A program made the translations under genes and the position numbers. DNA of 64,000 nucleotides from Motiliproteus sp036961355. GTDB lineage: Bacteria; Pseudomonadota; Gammaproteobacteria; Pseudomonadales; Balneatricaceae. The notes beneath the pieces were generated by a model, which saw nothing but the letters and a program-made list of their open reading frames with translations, was not told the origin of the DNA and did no database searches. The stretch spans positions 1 through 64,000 of the forward strand of contig JBALVL010000019.1 in assembly GCA_036961355.1 (NCBI GenBank). Reading direction: 5' to 3'. Shown here in pieces: positions 17,754-27,326 of the stretch. The first letter of the stretch is position 1, and each line of letters opens with the position of its first letter.

Positions 17754-19103
17754 TTACCGAAAACGCTCAAGCAACAGGTAATACCACATCCCCATCGCCA
17801 TCATCTGGCTTCCTGCCCAATCCCCCAATGGCAACCGGGTATGTTTAACCGCCGCAAACAGGTCAAACTTTTCCATCGAACCACTGATCGCCTGCCCCAT
17901 AATTTCGGCGACGATATGTGTCAACGCCACACCATGCCCCGAATAACCCTGAGCGTAATAGACGTTGTCAGATAACTTACCCAACTGCGGGATACGGTTG
18001 ATCACGATCCCCATCATGCCACTCCAGGCGTATTCGATGCCAACGCCTTTGAGGCGAGGAAAGATCGACTCCATCGCAGGCCGCATCTCGGCTGCGATAT
18101 CACGCGACTCGCGGCCTGAGTAGTTTGCACCCCCGCCAAGCATCAACCGCTTATCGGCGGTCAGGCGATAATAATCGAGCACAAAGCGACAGTCGTAGAC
18201 CGCCAGATCCTGCGGGTTGATCTTGGCGGCAATCTCATCTCCCAGCGGCTCGGTAACGACGTTGCCGCCGCAAGCCGGGAATATCAGTCCCTTCATTTTT
18301 TTCTGTTCTAAGCGATGGTAAGCATTACCGGCCAGTAAGACCGCGTTGGCAGTGATGCGGCCCTTGTCGGTGATTACCACCGGAGTATCACCATGAATAA
18401 TGTCGACCACCTTGGAGTTTTCGAAGATCTTGGCACCCATCGACTCGGCCGCCTTGGCTTCACCGATACACAGATTTAACGAGTGCAGATGCATATTACG
18501 ACGGTTCAGCAAACCACCGTGATAGAGTTCGGTTTCAAGGTATTGCGGAATATCCGCGGCGCTCACCAACTCGACCTGATCACCCATGCCACGACGGTTG
18601 GCTTCGTCGAAATTAATTTGCAGCTCTTTCATGTGCGACGGTTTGTAGGCTGTGTGCAGGTGACCGAATTTGAGATCGCAGTCGATGCCGTATTTCTCGA
18701 CCCGATCCTTGATGATATCGTGGCCACGCCAGCGCAGATTCCACAGAAAATCATCGGCGTCATCACGACCCATTTGTGAACGCAGGTGTTTGAGCATCTG
18801 CGTCTCTCCCGACAGCGAACCCGTCACCTGCCCGCCATTTCGACCGGTGGCACCCCAGCCAATTTTATTGGCTTCGACGATGGCCACTTTCAAGCCCCGT
18901 TCGCTCAACTCAACCGCCGACGCAACGCCGGTAAAACCACCCCCAACGATCACTACATCAACCCGAAGCTCTCCTTCAAGGCAGGGGTAGTCGGTGACCT
19001 CATTAACCGATGAAGCGTAGTAAGAGTTGGCGTGTTGAGCGGAATCAGATGGTACAGAACCGGGCTGAGAAGAATGGGATTTTGACGTCGATGTAATAGT
19101 CAT
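17754..19103 (-). CDS. FAD-dependent amine oxidoreductase, PuuB/PauB-like (paralogue 1)
   Basis: A 449-residue DAO-fold flavoprotein. The dinucleotide-binding VIVGGGFTGVASAVELSERG lies near residue 50, followed by GWGATGRNGGQVTG, the conserved segment of gamma-glutamylputrescine oxidases (PuuB). The C-terminal YAQGYSGHGVALTHIVAE matches the flavin-contacting GYSGHG motif of the family. PuuB oxidises gamma-glutamylputrescine to the aldehyde, releasing ammonia and peroxide. It lies downstream of the MmsA/BauA pair on the same strand, separated by a terminator, so it probably has its own promoter. It is one of four paralogues in this window, and its amine substrate is not determined. Confidence 0.85.
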   Translation of the reverse strand: MTITSTSKSHSSQPGSVPSDSAQHANSYYASSVNEVTDYPCLEGELRVDVVIVGGGFTGVASAVELSERGLKVAIVEANKIGWGATGRNGGQVTGSLSGETQMLKHLRSQMGRDDADDFLWNLRWRGHDIIKDRVEKYGIDCDLKFGHLHTAYKPSHMKELQINFDEANRRGMGDQVELVSAADIPQYLETELYHGGLLNRRNMHLHSLNLCIGEAKAAESMGAKIFENSKVVDIIHGDTPVVITDKGRITANAVLLAGNAYHRLEQKKMKGLIFPACGGNVVTEPLGDEIAAKINPQDLAVYDCRFVLDYYRLTADKRLMLGGGANYSGRESRDIAAEMRPAMESIFPRLKGVGIEYAWSGMMGIVINRIPQLGKLSDNVYYAQGYSGHGVALTHIVAEIMGQAISGSMEKFDLFAAVKHTRLPLGDWAGSQMMAMGMWYYLLLERFR

Positions 19104-19144
19104 GACAACCTCACAAGCTTGGCCAAACTAGCCTAGCCGGACAA

Positions 19145-19185
19145 TAAAAAACGCTGACAGAGTTTCAAGCTCTTATCAGCGTTTT
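19145..19185 (-). terminator. Rho-independent terminator after the mmsA-like gene
   Basis: On the minus strand AACGCTGA ... TCAGCGTT forms a stem around an 18-base loop that contains a smaller AAGAGCTTGAAACTCT fold, followed by a T-run (TTTTTT ATT). It lies about 85 bases after the mmsA-like stop codon. Confidence 0.75.
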
Positions 19186-19270
19186 CGTTATGATCTGTGC
19201 CTTACCGTGGCGTTCAATTCAACTCGAACAAATGACGCGGTAAGGTCAGCTTTTTCCGAACAGCCCGGCG

Positions 19271-20761
19271 TTAGCTCGGGAAGGCGAACTGAACACCTTC
19301 ACGTACACCGCTAGAAGGCCAGCGCTGAGTGATGGTCTTACGCTTGGTGTAGAAACGTACCGCATCCGGGCCGTAAGCGTGCAGATCACCAAACAGTGAA
19401 CGCTTCCAACCACCAAAGCTGTGGTACGAAACCGGTACCGGCAGTGGTACGTTGATACCGACCATGCCGACCTGGATATTGTCAGAGAAGTAACGCGCCG
19501 CTTCGCCGTCACGGGTAAAGATACAGGTACCATTACCGTATTCGTGATCGTTGATCAGCTGCATCGCCTGCTCCATGGTGTCAACCCGAACCACTTGCAG
19601 TACCGGTCCAAAGATCTCCTCCTTGTAACTGACCATGTCAGGCGTGACATTGTCGATCAGGGTACCGCCGACGAAGAAACCGTTTGCGTAGCCTTCAACC
19701 TGCGGATTACGACCGTCAACGACAATCTTAGCGCCCTGCTCTTCGGCACTGTTGATGTAGCCGAATACTTTCTGCTGGTGCTGTGAAGTGATGACCGGAC
19801 CAAAATCGTTGCCGCTATCGCAGAACGCACCAACTTTCAGATTTTCCATCGCCTTGGTCATTTTGGATACCAGGGTATCGGCAGCATTGTCACCAACAGC
19901 AACAGCGACAGACAGCGCCATGCAACGCTCGCCGGATGAACCGAAGGCAGCACCAACCAACTGGTTAACGGCGTTGTCCATGTCGGCATCGGGCATTACG
20001 ATGGCGTGGTTTTTAGCGCCACCCAGTGCCTGGCAACGTTTACCGTTGGCATTCGCGGTGGTGTAGATATATTCGGCGATCGCGGTTGATCCGACAAAAC
20101 TGACCGCCTTGACATCGGCGTGGCTCAACAGGCAATCCACCGCTTCCTTGTCACCGTTAACGACGTTCATAACGCCATCGGGCAGACCGGCTTCCTGTAG
20201 CAACTGTGCAATAAACAGCGTCGAGCTGGGATCTCGCTCGGAGGGCTTGAGGATGAAGGTGTTACCGCAAACGATCGCCATCGGGTACATCCACAACGGC
20301 ACCATCGCCGGGAAGTTAAACGGCGTGATACCGGTCACCACACCCAGCGGCTGGAACTCACTCCACGAGTCGATACCCGGTCCGACGTTGCGGCTGTGTT
20401 CACCTTTGAGCAATTCAGGTGCGCCACAAGCGTATTCAACGTTCTCAATACCGCGTTGCAGCTCACCGGCGGCATCGTGAGAGATCTTGCCGTGCTCTTC
20501 GCCGATCATTTCACAGATCTTGTCGACATTTTGTTCCAGCAACGTCTTGAAGCGGAACATCACCTGGGCTCGCTTGGCTGGTGGCGTATTGCGCCACGCA
20601 GGAAACGCAGCTTTGGCGGCAGCGATCGCCTCTTCAACGGTCGCCTTGGATGCTAACGCCACCTGCTTGGAAACTTCACCCGTCGAGGGGTTAAATACGT
20701 CTTGTGTGCGCTCGGCCTGTTGGCTGATCTGGCCGTTAATCAGATGTCCTACGATGTTCAT
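19271..20761 (-). CDS. mmsA: CoA-acylating (methyl)malonate-semialdehyde dehydrogenase
   Basis: A 496-residue aldehyde dehydrogenase of the MmsA class, which converts malonate or methylmalonate semialdehyde to acetyl-CoA or propionyl-CoA. Visible features are the ITPFNFPAMVPLWM motif near residue 150, GGAKNHAIVMPDAD where ordinary ALDHs have their catalytic Glu (lost, as expected for CoA-acylating enzymes) and catalytic Cys in GSSGERCMALS. It sits about 110 bases after the omega-amino-acid aminotransferase on the same strand. The pair matches bauA-bauC of Pseudomonas beta-alanine catabolism: beta-alanine to malonate semialdehyde to acetyl-CoA. Confidence 0.92.
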   Translation of the reverse strand: MNIVGHLINGQISQQAERTQDVFNPSTGEVSKQVALASKATVEEAIAAAKAAFPAWRNTPPAKRAQVMFRFKTLLEQNVDKICEMIGEEHGKISHDAAGELQRGIENVEYACGAPELLKGEHSRNVGPGIDSWSEFQPLGVVTGITPFNFPAMVPLWMYPMAIVCGNTFILKPSERDPSSTLFIAQLLQEAGLPDGVMNVVNGDKEAVDCLLSHADVKAVSFVGSTAIAEYIYTTANANGKRCQALGGAKNHAIVMPDADMDNAVNQLVGAAFGSSGERCMALSVAVAVGDNAADTLVSKMTKAMENLKVGAFCDSGNDFGPVITSQHQQKVFGYINSAEEQGAKIVVDGRNPQVEGYANGFFVGGTLIDNVTPDMVSYKEEIFGPVLQVVRVDTMEQAMQLINDHEYGNGTCIFTRDGEAARYFSDNIQVGMVGINVPLPVPVSYHSFGGWKRSLFGDLHAYGPDAVRFYTKRKTITQRWPSSGVREGVQFAFPS

Positions 20762-20869
20762 GATTCTTCCTCGGTTTACGAGGCCTGTCTCAGACAGCGC
20801 CCTGTACTATTAAAAGGTAAACGGTAAAACTGATCCTAGATCGCAAGCGATCGGTTAAGCACTCATCGC

Positions 20870-22213
20870 TTAACTCAATTCGTTGATTGATTCACCCAAT
20901 GCATTGATCAGGCGGTCGATCTCTTCTGGCTCAACGATAAACGGCAGACCCAACTGGATGGTATCGCCACCATAACGTACATAAAAGCCCTTCTTCCACA
21001 TACTCATCGCTATCAGGTAAGGACGCAATGCAGGCTCACCCGGAGCCGCTGCAATCGTCAACGCGCCTGCCAGACCGTAGTTACGGATATCGGTGACGTA
21101 CTTACACCCCTTGAGGCCATGCAACGCCTCTTCAAATAGCGGCGAGATGGAGGCAACACGACCCACCAGTCCTTCCTGTTCCAGAACATTAAGCGAAGCA
21201 AGAGCCGCCGCGCAAGCCACAGGATGTGCCGAATAGGTGTAACCGTGCGGCAGTTCGAGCATGTAATCCGGGCCACCGGTTTCCATAAAGCAGTTGTAGA
21301 TCTCCGTGGTGGCGATCACGGCACCCATCGGTACGACACCGTTGGTTAGCTGCTTAGCAACCGTCATCAGGTCAGGGGTGACACCAAAGGCTTCGGCGCC
21401 AGTCTTAGCACCCATACGGCCAAATGCACAGATCACTTCGTCAAAAATTAGCAAGATGTTGTGCTTATCGCACAGCTCTCGCAGACGCTTGAGGTAACCC
21501 ACGGGTGGTGGGATAACACCGGCTGAACCGGCAACGGGCTCGACGATCACAGCGGCAATATTGGACGCATCGTGTAGCGCCACCAACTCTTCCAGCTCAT
21601 CGGCCAGGTAAGCACCCTCGGTGGGCTCACCTTTGGAGAACGCATTCTGTTTAAGTACGGTATGCCCCAGATGATCGGCATCGATACCCTGTCCGTAGAT
21701 CGACCGGTTAGCGCTAATGCCGCCGACACTGATGCCGCCGAAGTTAACACCGTGGTAACCCTTGCTGCGACCGATTAATTTGGTCTTGGTTGGCAAGCCC
21801 TTCTTGCGCCAGTAGCCACGTGCTATTTTCAGTGCGGTCTCGACCGACTCAGATCCGGACCCGGTGAAGAAGACATAATCCAGCCCCTCCGGGGTCCACT
21901 CCACCACCTTATTTGCCAACTCAAACGACTTGGGGTGACCAAATTGGAAAGCGGGCGAATAATCTAGCTGCTTAGCTTGCTGCGCAATCGCCTCGGTGAT
22001 CTCCGGACGGCTGTGTCCCAGACCGCAGGTCCACAAACCCGACAGACCATCAAAAATCTTCCGCCCTTCCGAATCGGTGTAGTACGAACCTTCCGCACCA
22101 ACAATAATACGCGGGTCTTGTTTAAAGCTGCGATTGGCGGTGAACGGCATCCAGTGGGCTTCTAGCTGGTCGCGGCTTAATCCGGCAACGGTACGATCGG
22201 GGGTATCAGTCAT
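20870..22213 (-). CDS. bauA: Omega-amino acid (beta-alanine):pyruvate aminotransferase
   Basis: A 447-residue class III PLP aminotransferase. WMPFTANRSFKQDPRI at the N-terminus is highly characteristic of the beta-alanine:pyruvate aminotransferases (OapT/BauA). The PLP-binding region shows LLIFDEVICAFGRMG (Asp contacting the pyridine ring) and VAKQLTNG with the Schiff-base lysine. The ATG at 22213 is chosen over an upstream GTG because AGGTG lies about 8 bases before it. It is followed by the malonate-semialdehyde dehydrogenase and divergent from a LysR regulator, the same layout as bauA/bauR. It links degradation of spermidine/propanediamine products to central metabolism. Confidence 0.9.
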   Translation of the reverse strand: MTDTPDRTVAGLSRDQLEAHWMPFTANRSFKQDPRIIVGAEGSYYTDSEGRKIFDGLSGLWTCGLGHSRPEITEAIAQQAKQLDYSPAFQFGHPKSFELANKVVEWTPEGLDYVFFTGSGSESVETALKIARGYWRKKGLPTKTKLIGRSKGYHGVNFGGISVGGISANRSIYGQGIDADHLGHTVLKQNAFSKGEPTEGAYLADELEELVALHDASNIAAVIVEPVAGSAGVIPPPVGYLKRLRELCDKHNILLIFDEVICAFGRMGAKTGAEAFGVTPDLMTVAKQLTNGVVPMGAVIATTEIYNCFMETGGPDYMLELPHGYTYSAHPVACAAALASLNVLEQEGLVGRVASISPLFEEALHGLKGCKYVTDIRNYGLAGALTIAAAPGEPALRPYLIAMSMWKKGFYVRYGGDTIQLGLPFIVEPEEIDRLINALGESINELS

Positions 22214-22304
22214 GGCAAGCACCTAAATACAGGGGTTGTTATCGTTAAAGCCATTGTGCTCCGGCTAATAGGTAGGTTAAATTTAAATCTTTTAAAACTG
22301 ACAT

Positions 22305-22316
22305 AAGTATTTACTT
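22305..22316. promoter_or_regulatory. Palindrome in the bauA/LysR divergent promoter region
   Basis: AAGTA-TT-TACTT is a perfect palindrome, and TTAAATTTAA lies just before it (about 22277-22287) in the 218-base gap between the divergent aminotransferase and LysR genes. LysR regulators bind such dyads; assignment is by position only. Confidence 0.35.
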
Positions 22317-22431
22317 AACTATTAGCACACTGTTTTACACCGTTGTCTTGTCCTTGTTTTTACAAACAGAATTTTTAACAAACAGACAACGGCTGATCAC
22401 CTGTCAACTGAATCAAACCCAGGTACCGTCT

Positions 22432-23367
22432 ATGTCCAGCAAGAAAGCCACCCTGACCGGTCAGTTGGGCGATGTGCATATCCGCCTGTTACGCATCTTT
22501 AGAACCGTGGTGGAGTGTGGCGGCTTTTCAGCTGCCGAGGTGGAACTCAACATCTCCCGTTCGGCGATCAGCATCGCTATCGCAGATCTCGAAGGACACC
22601 TCAGCATGCGGCTGTGCCACCGCGGTCGATCCGGTTTCTCACTGACTGATGAGGGTCAGCAGATCTACGATGCCGTGTTGCAGCTACTCAGTAGTCTCGA
22701 ATCGTTCAAAACACAGGTCAACGCCATCAATACCGAACTCAAGGGTGAGCTCAACATCGGCATCACCGACAACTTGGTAACCCTGCACCATATGCGGATC
22801 ACCCAGACCTTGGCAAAACTCAAAGACCTTGGCCCGGATGTAGTGATCAATATCCGTATGATTCCGCCCAATGACATTGAGCGTGGTGTTCTTGACGGGC
22901 GTCTGCACACCGGTGTTATCCCCGAGCTTCGCCCTCTGGCCGGGTTGGACTACTACCCGCTCTACCAAGAGGACTCACGCCTCTATTGCAGCGACCTTCA
23001 TCCGTTGTTTACGGCGGATCAAGCGACCCTCAAGCCGCAACAACTGGCGCAATTTGATGCGGTGATCCCCGCCTACGCACAAACCGCCGAAACCAAGCGC
23101 CAACAAAAAGACCTCAAGGCCAGCGCCACCGCCACCGACCGTGAAGGGATCGCTTTTCTGATTCTCAGCGGTCGTTATCTTGGTTTCCTGCCAACCCATT
23201 GTGCAGAACGCTGGGTTGAACAGGGCAAGATGCGGGCGGTCCTTCCGCATGAGAAACACTACGTCACCTCCTACTCGGCTATTACCCGCAAGGGCGCACG
23301 GCCTCATCTGATTCGCGAAACCTACATGGCGCAGTTAAAGCAACAAGATGGAGTCGCCGAGCAATAA
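22432..23367 (+). CDS. LysR-family regulator, probably of the beta-alanine genes
   Basis: A 311-residue LysR regulator. The winged helix-turn-helix is at about 15-75: HIRLLRIFRTVVECGGFSAA, ELNISRSAISIAIADLE. The effector domain follows from about 95 (ELKGELNIGITDNLVTLH). The start at ATG 22432 (AGGT upstream) is preferred; the open frame extends upstream without a credible start. Divergence from the bauA-like gene matches the position of BauR in Pseudomonas, so it likely activates beta-alanine catabolism. The last part of the domain (PTHCAERWVEQGKMRAVLP) is intact. Confidence 0.85.
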   Translation: MSSKKATLTGQLGDVHIRLLRIFRTVVECGGFSAAEVELNISRSAISIAIADLEGHLSMRLCHRGRSGFSLTDEGQQIYDAVLQLLSSLESFKTQVNAINTELKGELNIGITDNLVTLHHMRITQTLAKLKDLGPDVVINIRMIPPNDIERGVLDGRLHTGVIPELRPLAGLDYYPLYQEDSRLYCSDLHPLFTADQATLKPQQLAQFDAVIPAYAQTAETKRQQKDLKASATATDREGIAFLILSGRYLGFLPTHCAERWVEQGKMRAVLPHEKHYVTSYSAITRKGARPHLIRETYMAQLKQQDGVAEQ

Positions 23368-23469
23368 CCGGCATCGACTGGGGTGTAATGATTGGTGATC
23401 GATAAATACTGATTGGGAAGTAACGACAGTAGACACCCTTCGCAAGGGGTGACCTCGTCGTACGGGCGA

Positions 23470-24903
23470 TTACTCCACCACCCGCGCCATGGTGGACGCC
23501 ACTTTCGAAGCCAACCGCTTCTGCCAGGGTGCTGACTGCGGCGAACAGAGGATACGCTCCTCCCATCCAAAACAGGCATTAATGGCACGATAGGTTAACC
23601 AGCGAAACGGCTCCGGCTCCCAGCGCTTTAGCGCGCTTTTGGCCGGCTGCCGATACACCCAGGACATCGCCACCAACTCGCTGTCGCGCTCAAGGATCAG
23701 ATCCGCTAAGGTCCGGCCAAACAAATTCGAAGCTCCTACCCCTTCACCACCGTAGCCACCGGCCATCGCAATACCGCTGGCTTTATCGTACAACGCATGC
23801 GGTGAAAACCGGCGCGTTATCCCCAACGTGCCGCCCCAACCATGGCTGAAACCAACCCCTTCAAGCGCCGGGAACAGCTCACACAGCAACTTTTGGCGAT
23901 AGCTAAATTCCGCCGAATCCGGATCAAATTGCGATTGCGGTTTACCTCCGAAGCGGTAGCTTCCGCGTGCACCAAATATCATCCGGCCATCGGCGGTGCG
24001 CTGTCCGTAGGTAACCTGATGACCACCGTCACTGAACGCGGGTCGATCTTGCAAGCCGATCTGATCCCACTGCGATGTCGACAAGGGTTCGGTCGCGACG
24101 ATCAAACTCTGCACCGGCAACACGTACCGATTGGTCTGACAACCGGCGGCGATGCGACCAGCCGAAGCACCGTAGCCCTCCATCGCCGGGACAATAATGT
24201 CGGCATCTACCTGACCGTTGGCAGTAAACACCCGACCACTGTCGATCTTGGTGACCGCACTTTGTTCATAGATCGTGACGCCCTGTCGTTCCAGCAGCCG
24301 GGCCAGACCACGCACCAGTTTAGCGGGATTAATAGTGGCGCAATGGGGTGAGTAGATAGCTCCATAGCCGTTTCGCATCCGTACCTGCTGCTGCAGTTCG
24401 GCAGCGTTGAGCCAGCGGTAATCCTGCTCGGTAAAGCCGATCTGATGCAGATGTTTGAGATAGTCTTGTTGCAGCGACAACTGTTCCGGATAACGTGCTG
24501 CAGCGTACAGCACGCCGCCGTGATGAAGGTCACATTCAATCGACTCGCGTTGCAGCAGTGCCGCAACATGATCGACAATCCCCGACAGTAACGCCCGACA
24601 GCGCTCTTGCTGCTGCGCCGGCAGGCTGGCCAGGTATTTATCACCACCGCCACAACTGCCCATCAACCAACCCCCGTTTCGGCCCGATGCACCAAACCCT
24701 GCTGTTTCAGCCTCCAGTACCACCACCGACAATTGCGGTGAATGTTGTTTGAGGTAGTAAGCCGTCCACAATCCGGTATAGCCGGCCCCAACGATCACCA
24801 CATCGGCGCGAACCGAGCCCGTTAGCGCAGCACGAGGCACGATCGTTTCTTCGAGGGTATCGAACCAGAATCCGGTATCAGAATAGGGACGTTTATCGGT
24901 CAT
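23470..24903 (-). CDS. FAD-dependent amine oxidoreductase, PuuB/PauB-like (paralogue 2)
   Basis: A 477-residue DAO-fold flavoprotein: VVIVGAGYTGLWTAYYLKQH near residue 40, GFGASGRNGGWLMG and C-terminal GGYGGEGVGASNLFGRTL. The GGW in place of GGQ and the GGEGVG ending separate it from the other three PuuB-like proteins in this window; it is closer to a different DAO subgroup. The ATG at 24903 is preferred over a TTG at 24933. It is 96 bases downstream of the TetR gene on the same strand and is probably co-transcribed with it. The substrate is inferred to be an amine or amino acid. Confidence 0.8.
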   Translation of the reverse strand: MTDKRPYSDTGFWFDTLEETIVPRAALTGSVRADVVIVGAGYTGLWTAYYLKQHSPQLSVVVLEAETAGFGASGRNGGWLMGSCGGGDKYLASLPAQQQERCRALLSGIVDHVAALLQRESIECDLHHGGVLYAAARYPEQLSLQQDYLKHLHQIGFTEQDYRWLNAAELQQQVRMRNGYGAIYSPHCATINPAKLVRGLARLLERQGVTIYEQSAVTKIDSGRVFTANGQVDADIIVPAMEGYGASAGRIAAGCQTNRYVLPVQSLIVATEPLSTSQWDQIGLQDRPAFSDGGHQVTYGQRTADGRMIFGARGSYRFGGKPQSQFDPDSAEFSYRQKLLCELFPALEGVGFSHGWGGTLGITRRFSPHALYDKASGIAMAGGYGGEGVGASNLFGRTLADLILERDSELVAMSWVYRQPAKSALKRWEPEPFRWLTYRAINACFGWEERILCSPQSAPWQKRLASKVASTMARVVE

Positions 24904-24999
24904 GGCAGAGCACAGTTCCGTTGGGGTTATCAATTGACGAACACGGATAACTCGACCCGAAACGGCTAGGTCGAGTACAACTGCAGTGGCTGGCTAGAA

Positions 25000-25770
25000 C
25001 TAAGGGCGAGCCCAGGGAAAGGGTGCAGCGCCTTCGGTGCAGGTGCCAGAACCAATGGATAAACCACCCTCAAAATATTGTGCCAACAAGGTATAAACCA
25101 TCAGTTTTAGATCCGCCATCGTACGGCGAGATCGCTCACCACTCTGCTCGATCAGGATCAAAAACAGGCTATGGGTCATCTCCAGATAAAACAGGGCGAT
25201 CCGCTCACGTTCGGCACGGTGCTTATTCAAACCTAGGCGTTTAAACACCGCAGCCATCCGACTGATAACCAATTGGTCATGCTCTTGATCCAGCTGACGC
25301 AGTTCGGGCACCGAAAACATCGCCTGGACCAAAGTCAGCATCGCCTGCTGCCGCTGATACACTTTGAAGTTTATCGCGATCAGGCGGTCAACCGCTTCGA
25401 TCAATGTCATCGTTTCCAATGGCCAACCGTCTATCTGATCCAGTACCCGCTCCACCCCTTGCAACCACTGCCTGCCCATGGCGTACATGATGGCGTGTTT
25501 GTTGGGGAAATAGTGATACAGCGAGCCGACCGAGATACCGACCTCTTTAGCAATCAGCGTGGTATTGAGATCGTCAAAACCGACCCGTTCGAGTAGCTCT
25601 GCTGTCGTATCGATAATCTGCTGCGCCCGCTTTTTGGAACGCTCCTGCACCGGGTCGCGCCGCGGCGTTAACAAACCTTCCCGGCTTTTAGCTTTGGTGA
25701 TTGTCGCGGTTGTAGTTGTAGTCGCGCTGGTGGTGATTGCGGTAGTTGTCGCGGTTACCGTTTTTTGCAT
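25000..25770 (-). CDS. TetR-family regulator with a Thr-rich N-terminal extension
   Basis: A 256-residue TetR regulator. The DNA-binding domain (about 45-95) shows RAQQIIDTTAELLERVGFDD, TLIAKEVGISVGSLYHYFPN, a canonical TetR recognition helix. Before it lie about 35 residues made almost only of Thr, Ala and Ile, an unusual low-complexity leader encoded by simple ACN repeats; a shorter protein starting nearer the domain is possible but no good internal ATG is seen. The gene lies between two PuuB-like oxidase genes on the same strand, so it is a candidate regulator of amine oxidation. The ligand is unknown. Confidence 0.85.
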   Translation of the reverse strand: MQKTVTATTTAITTSATTTTTATITKAKSREGLLTPRRDPVQERSKKRAQQIIDTTAELLERVGFDDLNTTLIAKEVGISVGSLYHYFPNKHAIMYAMGRQWLQGVERVLDQIDGWPLETMTLIEAVDRLIAINFKVYQRQQAMLTLVQAMFSVPELRQLDQEHDQLVISRMAAVFKRLGLNKHRAERERIALFYLEMTHSLFLILIEQSGERSRRTMADLKLMVYTLLAQYFEGGLSIGSGTCTEGAAPFPWARP

Positions 25771-25857
25771 CGTCGATTATATCCTTATGACCGAACCTTA
25801 CTACCGGGCGACTCAGTTCTGGCTCATTTACAGAAGCAGTATCGCGTAGAGTACGGT

Positions 25858-27150
25858 TTAAAATCGGTCTCTTATAGAGTAATAAAGTAGCCCCGCCACC
25901 ATGCCCGGCCAGCGCAGTAATGTCCCGCCGGGAAACGTCGGCGTCGGCACCCGGGCAAAGTGATCAACGCGTTCTGCGGTGCCGGCAATAGCTTCTGCCA
26001 TCAGCTTACCGCCCAAGGTCGCTAACGCGACCCCGTGACCGGAGTAGCCCTGCGCCACGAACAAATTGCTGTCGACCCGATCAAAATGCGGCATCCGATT
26101 CATGGTAATCGCCAGAGTACCGCCCCAGCCGTAGTCGATACGGATATTAGCCAGTTGCGGATAGACCTCCAACATATATTTACGCACAAATTTTCTAATG
26201 TCCGCCGGAAAACGGTTGCTGTAGTTCTCCCCACCACCCCAAAGCAGCCGATTGTCGGCAGATAGCCGGAAATAGTTGATAACAAATTTCGAATCAGCGA
26301 CCGCCACGTCGTCACGGATCAGCTCGCGTGCTAACCGCTCGCTAAGAGGCTCGGTCGCCAAAATAAAATTATTGATCGGCATAATTTTACCCGCAACTTT
26401 GGGCTCAAGCTCATCCAGATAGCCGTTGCAGGCAAGCAGTAGGTGTTTTGCCTTGACCACCCCTTTGGAGGAGCGAATCCAGGCGTTCTTGTAGATACCC
26501 ACTTCGGTGTCGTAGTTACTGACACGGCTGTTTTCAAACAGTCTTGCCCCTGCATCACTCGCCGCTTTTGCCAACCCCAGTGCATAGTTCAATGGATGTA
26601 AGTGAGCACCGTCCTGCCATAACTTGCCGGCAGAATAGCGGTCTGTACCCAACATCTGGCACATCTCGGCAGGTGGTACATAACGCACCGCATCGTAGTC
26701 GTAATCGCGCTGAAGCTTTTCGACCGTTTGACGGTACTGCTGATCGACCGATGTTTTGGTCGCCGCGTACAGAATACCGGGCTTGATGTCACAGCTGATC
26801 TGGTGCTTTTCAACCAGCGACTTCACCAACTCGACCGACTCGAGCGACATCTGCCATAGCGTTTTGGCAGCTTGCGTTCCGACGGTTGTCTCAAGCTCAG
26901 CCTGGTCCATATTATGGGCGACATTGACCTGTCCGCCATTCCGTCCGGACGCTCCCCAACCAACCCGCTCGGCCTCAAGCAGCACCACATCGTAGCCCCG
27001 CTCGGCCAAGTGCAACGCTGCCGACAGACCGGTGAAACCACCACCGATAATACAAACATCTGCGGTGTGCTCCCCTTCAAGCGCCGGATACTGCGGCTGC
27101 TTATTGGCGCTATCCACATAGAACGACGATTCGTAACCCTTGAGTCCCAT
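25858..27150 (-). CDS. puuB: Gamma-glutamylputrescine oxidase-like FAD protein (paralogue 3)
   Basis: A 430-residue DAO-fold flavoprotein. ESSFYVDSANKQPQYPALEG begins the protein, then CIIGGGFTGLSAALHLAERG, GWGASGRNGGQVN and the C-terminal VAQGYSGHGVALATLGG. These are the closest matches in the window to PuuB. The ATG at 27150 is chosen over 27156 because GGAG lies six bases before it. It is divergent from the PuuA-type synthetase gene (177 bases apart), giving an oxidase and its presumed substrate-forming enzyme a shared control region. The TetR gene follows it on the same strand. Confidence 0.85.
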   Translation of the reverse strand: MGLKGYESSFYVDSANKQPQYPALEGEHTADVCIIGGGFTGLSAALHLAERGYDVVLLEAERVGWGASGRNGGQVNVAHNMDQAELETTVGTQAAKTLWQMSLESVELVKSLVEKHQISCDIKPGILYAATKTSVDQQYRQTVEKLQRDYDYDAVRYVPPAEMCQMLGTDRYSAGKLWQDGAHLHPLNYALGLAKAASDAGARLFENSRVSNYDTEVGIYKNAWIRSSKGVVKAKHLLLACNGYLDELEPKVAGKIMPINNFILATEPLSERLARELIRDDVAVADSKFVINYFRLSADNRLLWGGGENYSNRFPADIRKFVRKYMLEVYPQLANIRIDYGWGGTLAITMNRMPHFDRVDSNLFVAQGYSGHGVALATLGGKLMAEAIAGTAERVDHFARVPTPTFPGGTLLRWPGMVAGLLYYSIRDRF

Positions 27151-27197
27151 TTTCATCTCCGTAGACCGAGGCGGCGGTCAGGGCAAACCAAATCTAA

Positions 27198-27257
27198 TAT
27201 TCGGATTGCTTATAAAAAAACATCGACTAACCTTCACAAACCGAATGATTGTTCGAA
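27198..27257. promoter_or_regulatory. Divergent promoter region puuB-puuA with ATTCGG inverted repeat
   Basis: ATTCGG near 27198 is repeated inverted as CCGAAT at 27241-27246, and CGAA-N6-TTCG lies at 27242-27255, between divergent oxidase and synthetase genes. These short dyads are possible TetR-type sites; support is positional only. Confidence 0.25.
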
Positions 27258-27326
27258 TTTATAAAAAGCATACCAGTAACTCAAGTACAGATACACAGGT
27301 GATTTATCAAAACCCTTGAAGATTTT

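Noticed and set aside
25559..25849. Plus-strand open frame with a Val-rich hydrophobic stretch, resembling a membrane helix
   Set aside because: It is the antisense of the Thr/Ala-repeat leader of the TetR gene; the hydrophobicity is a by-product of the simple repeat.
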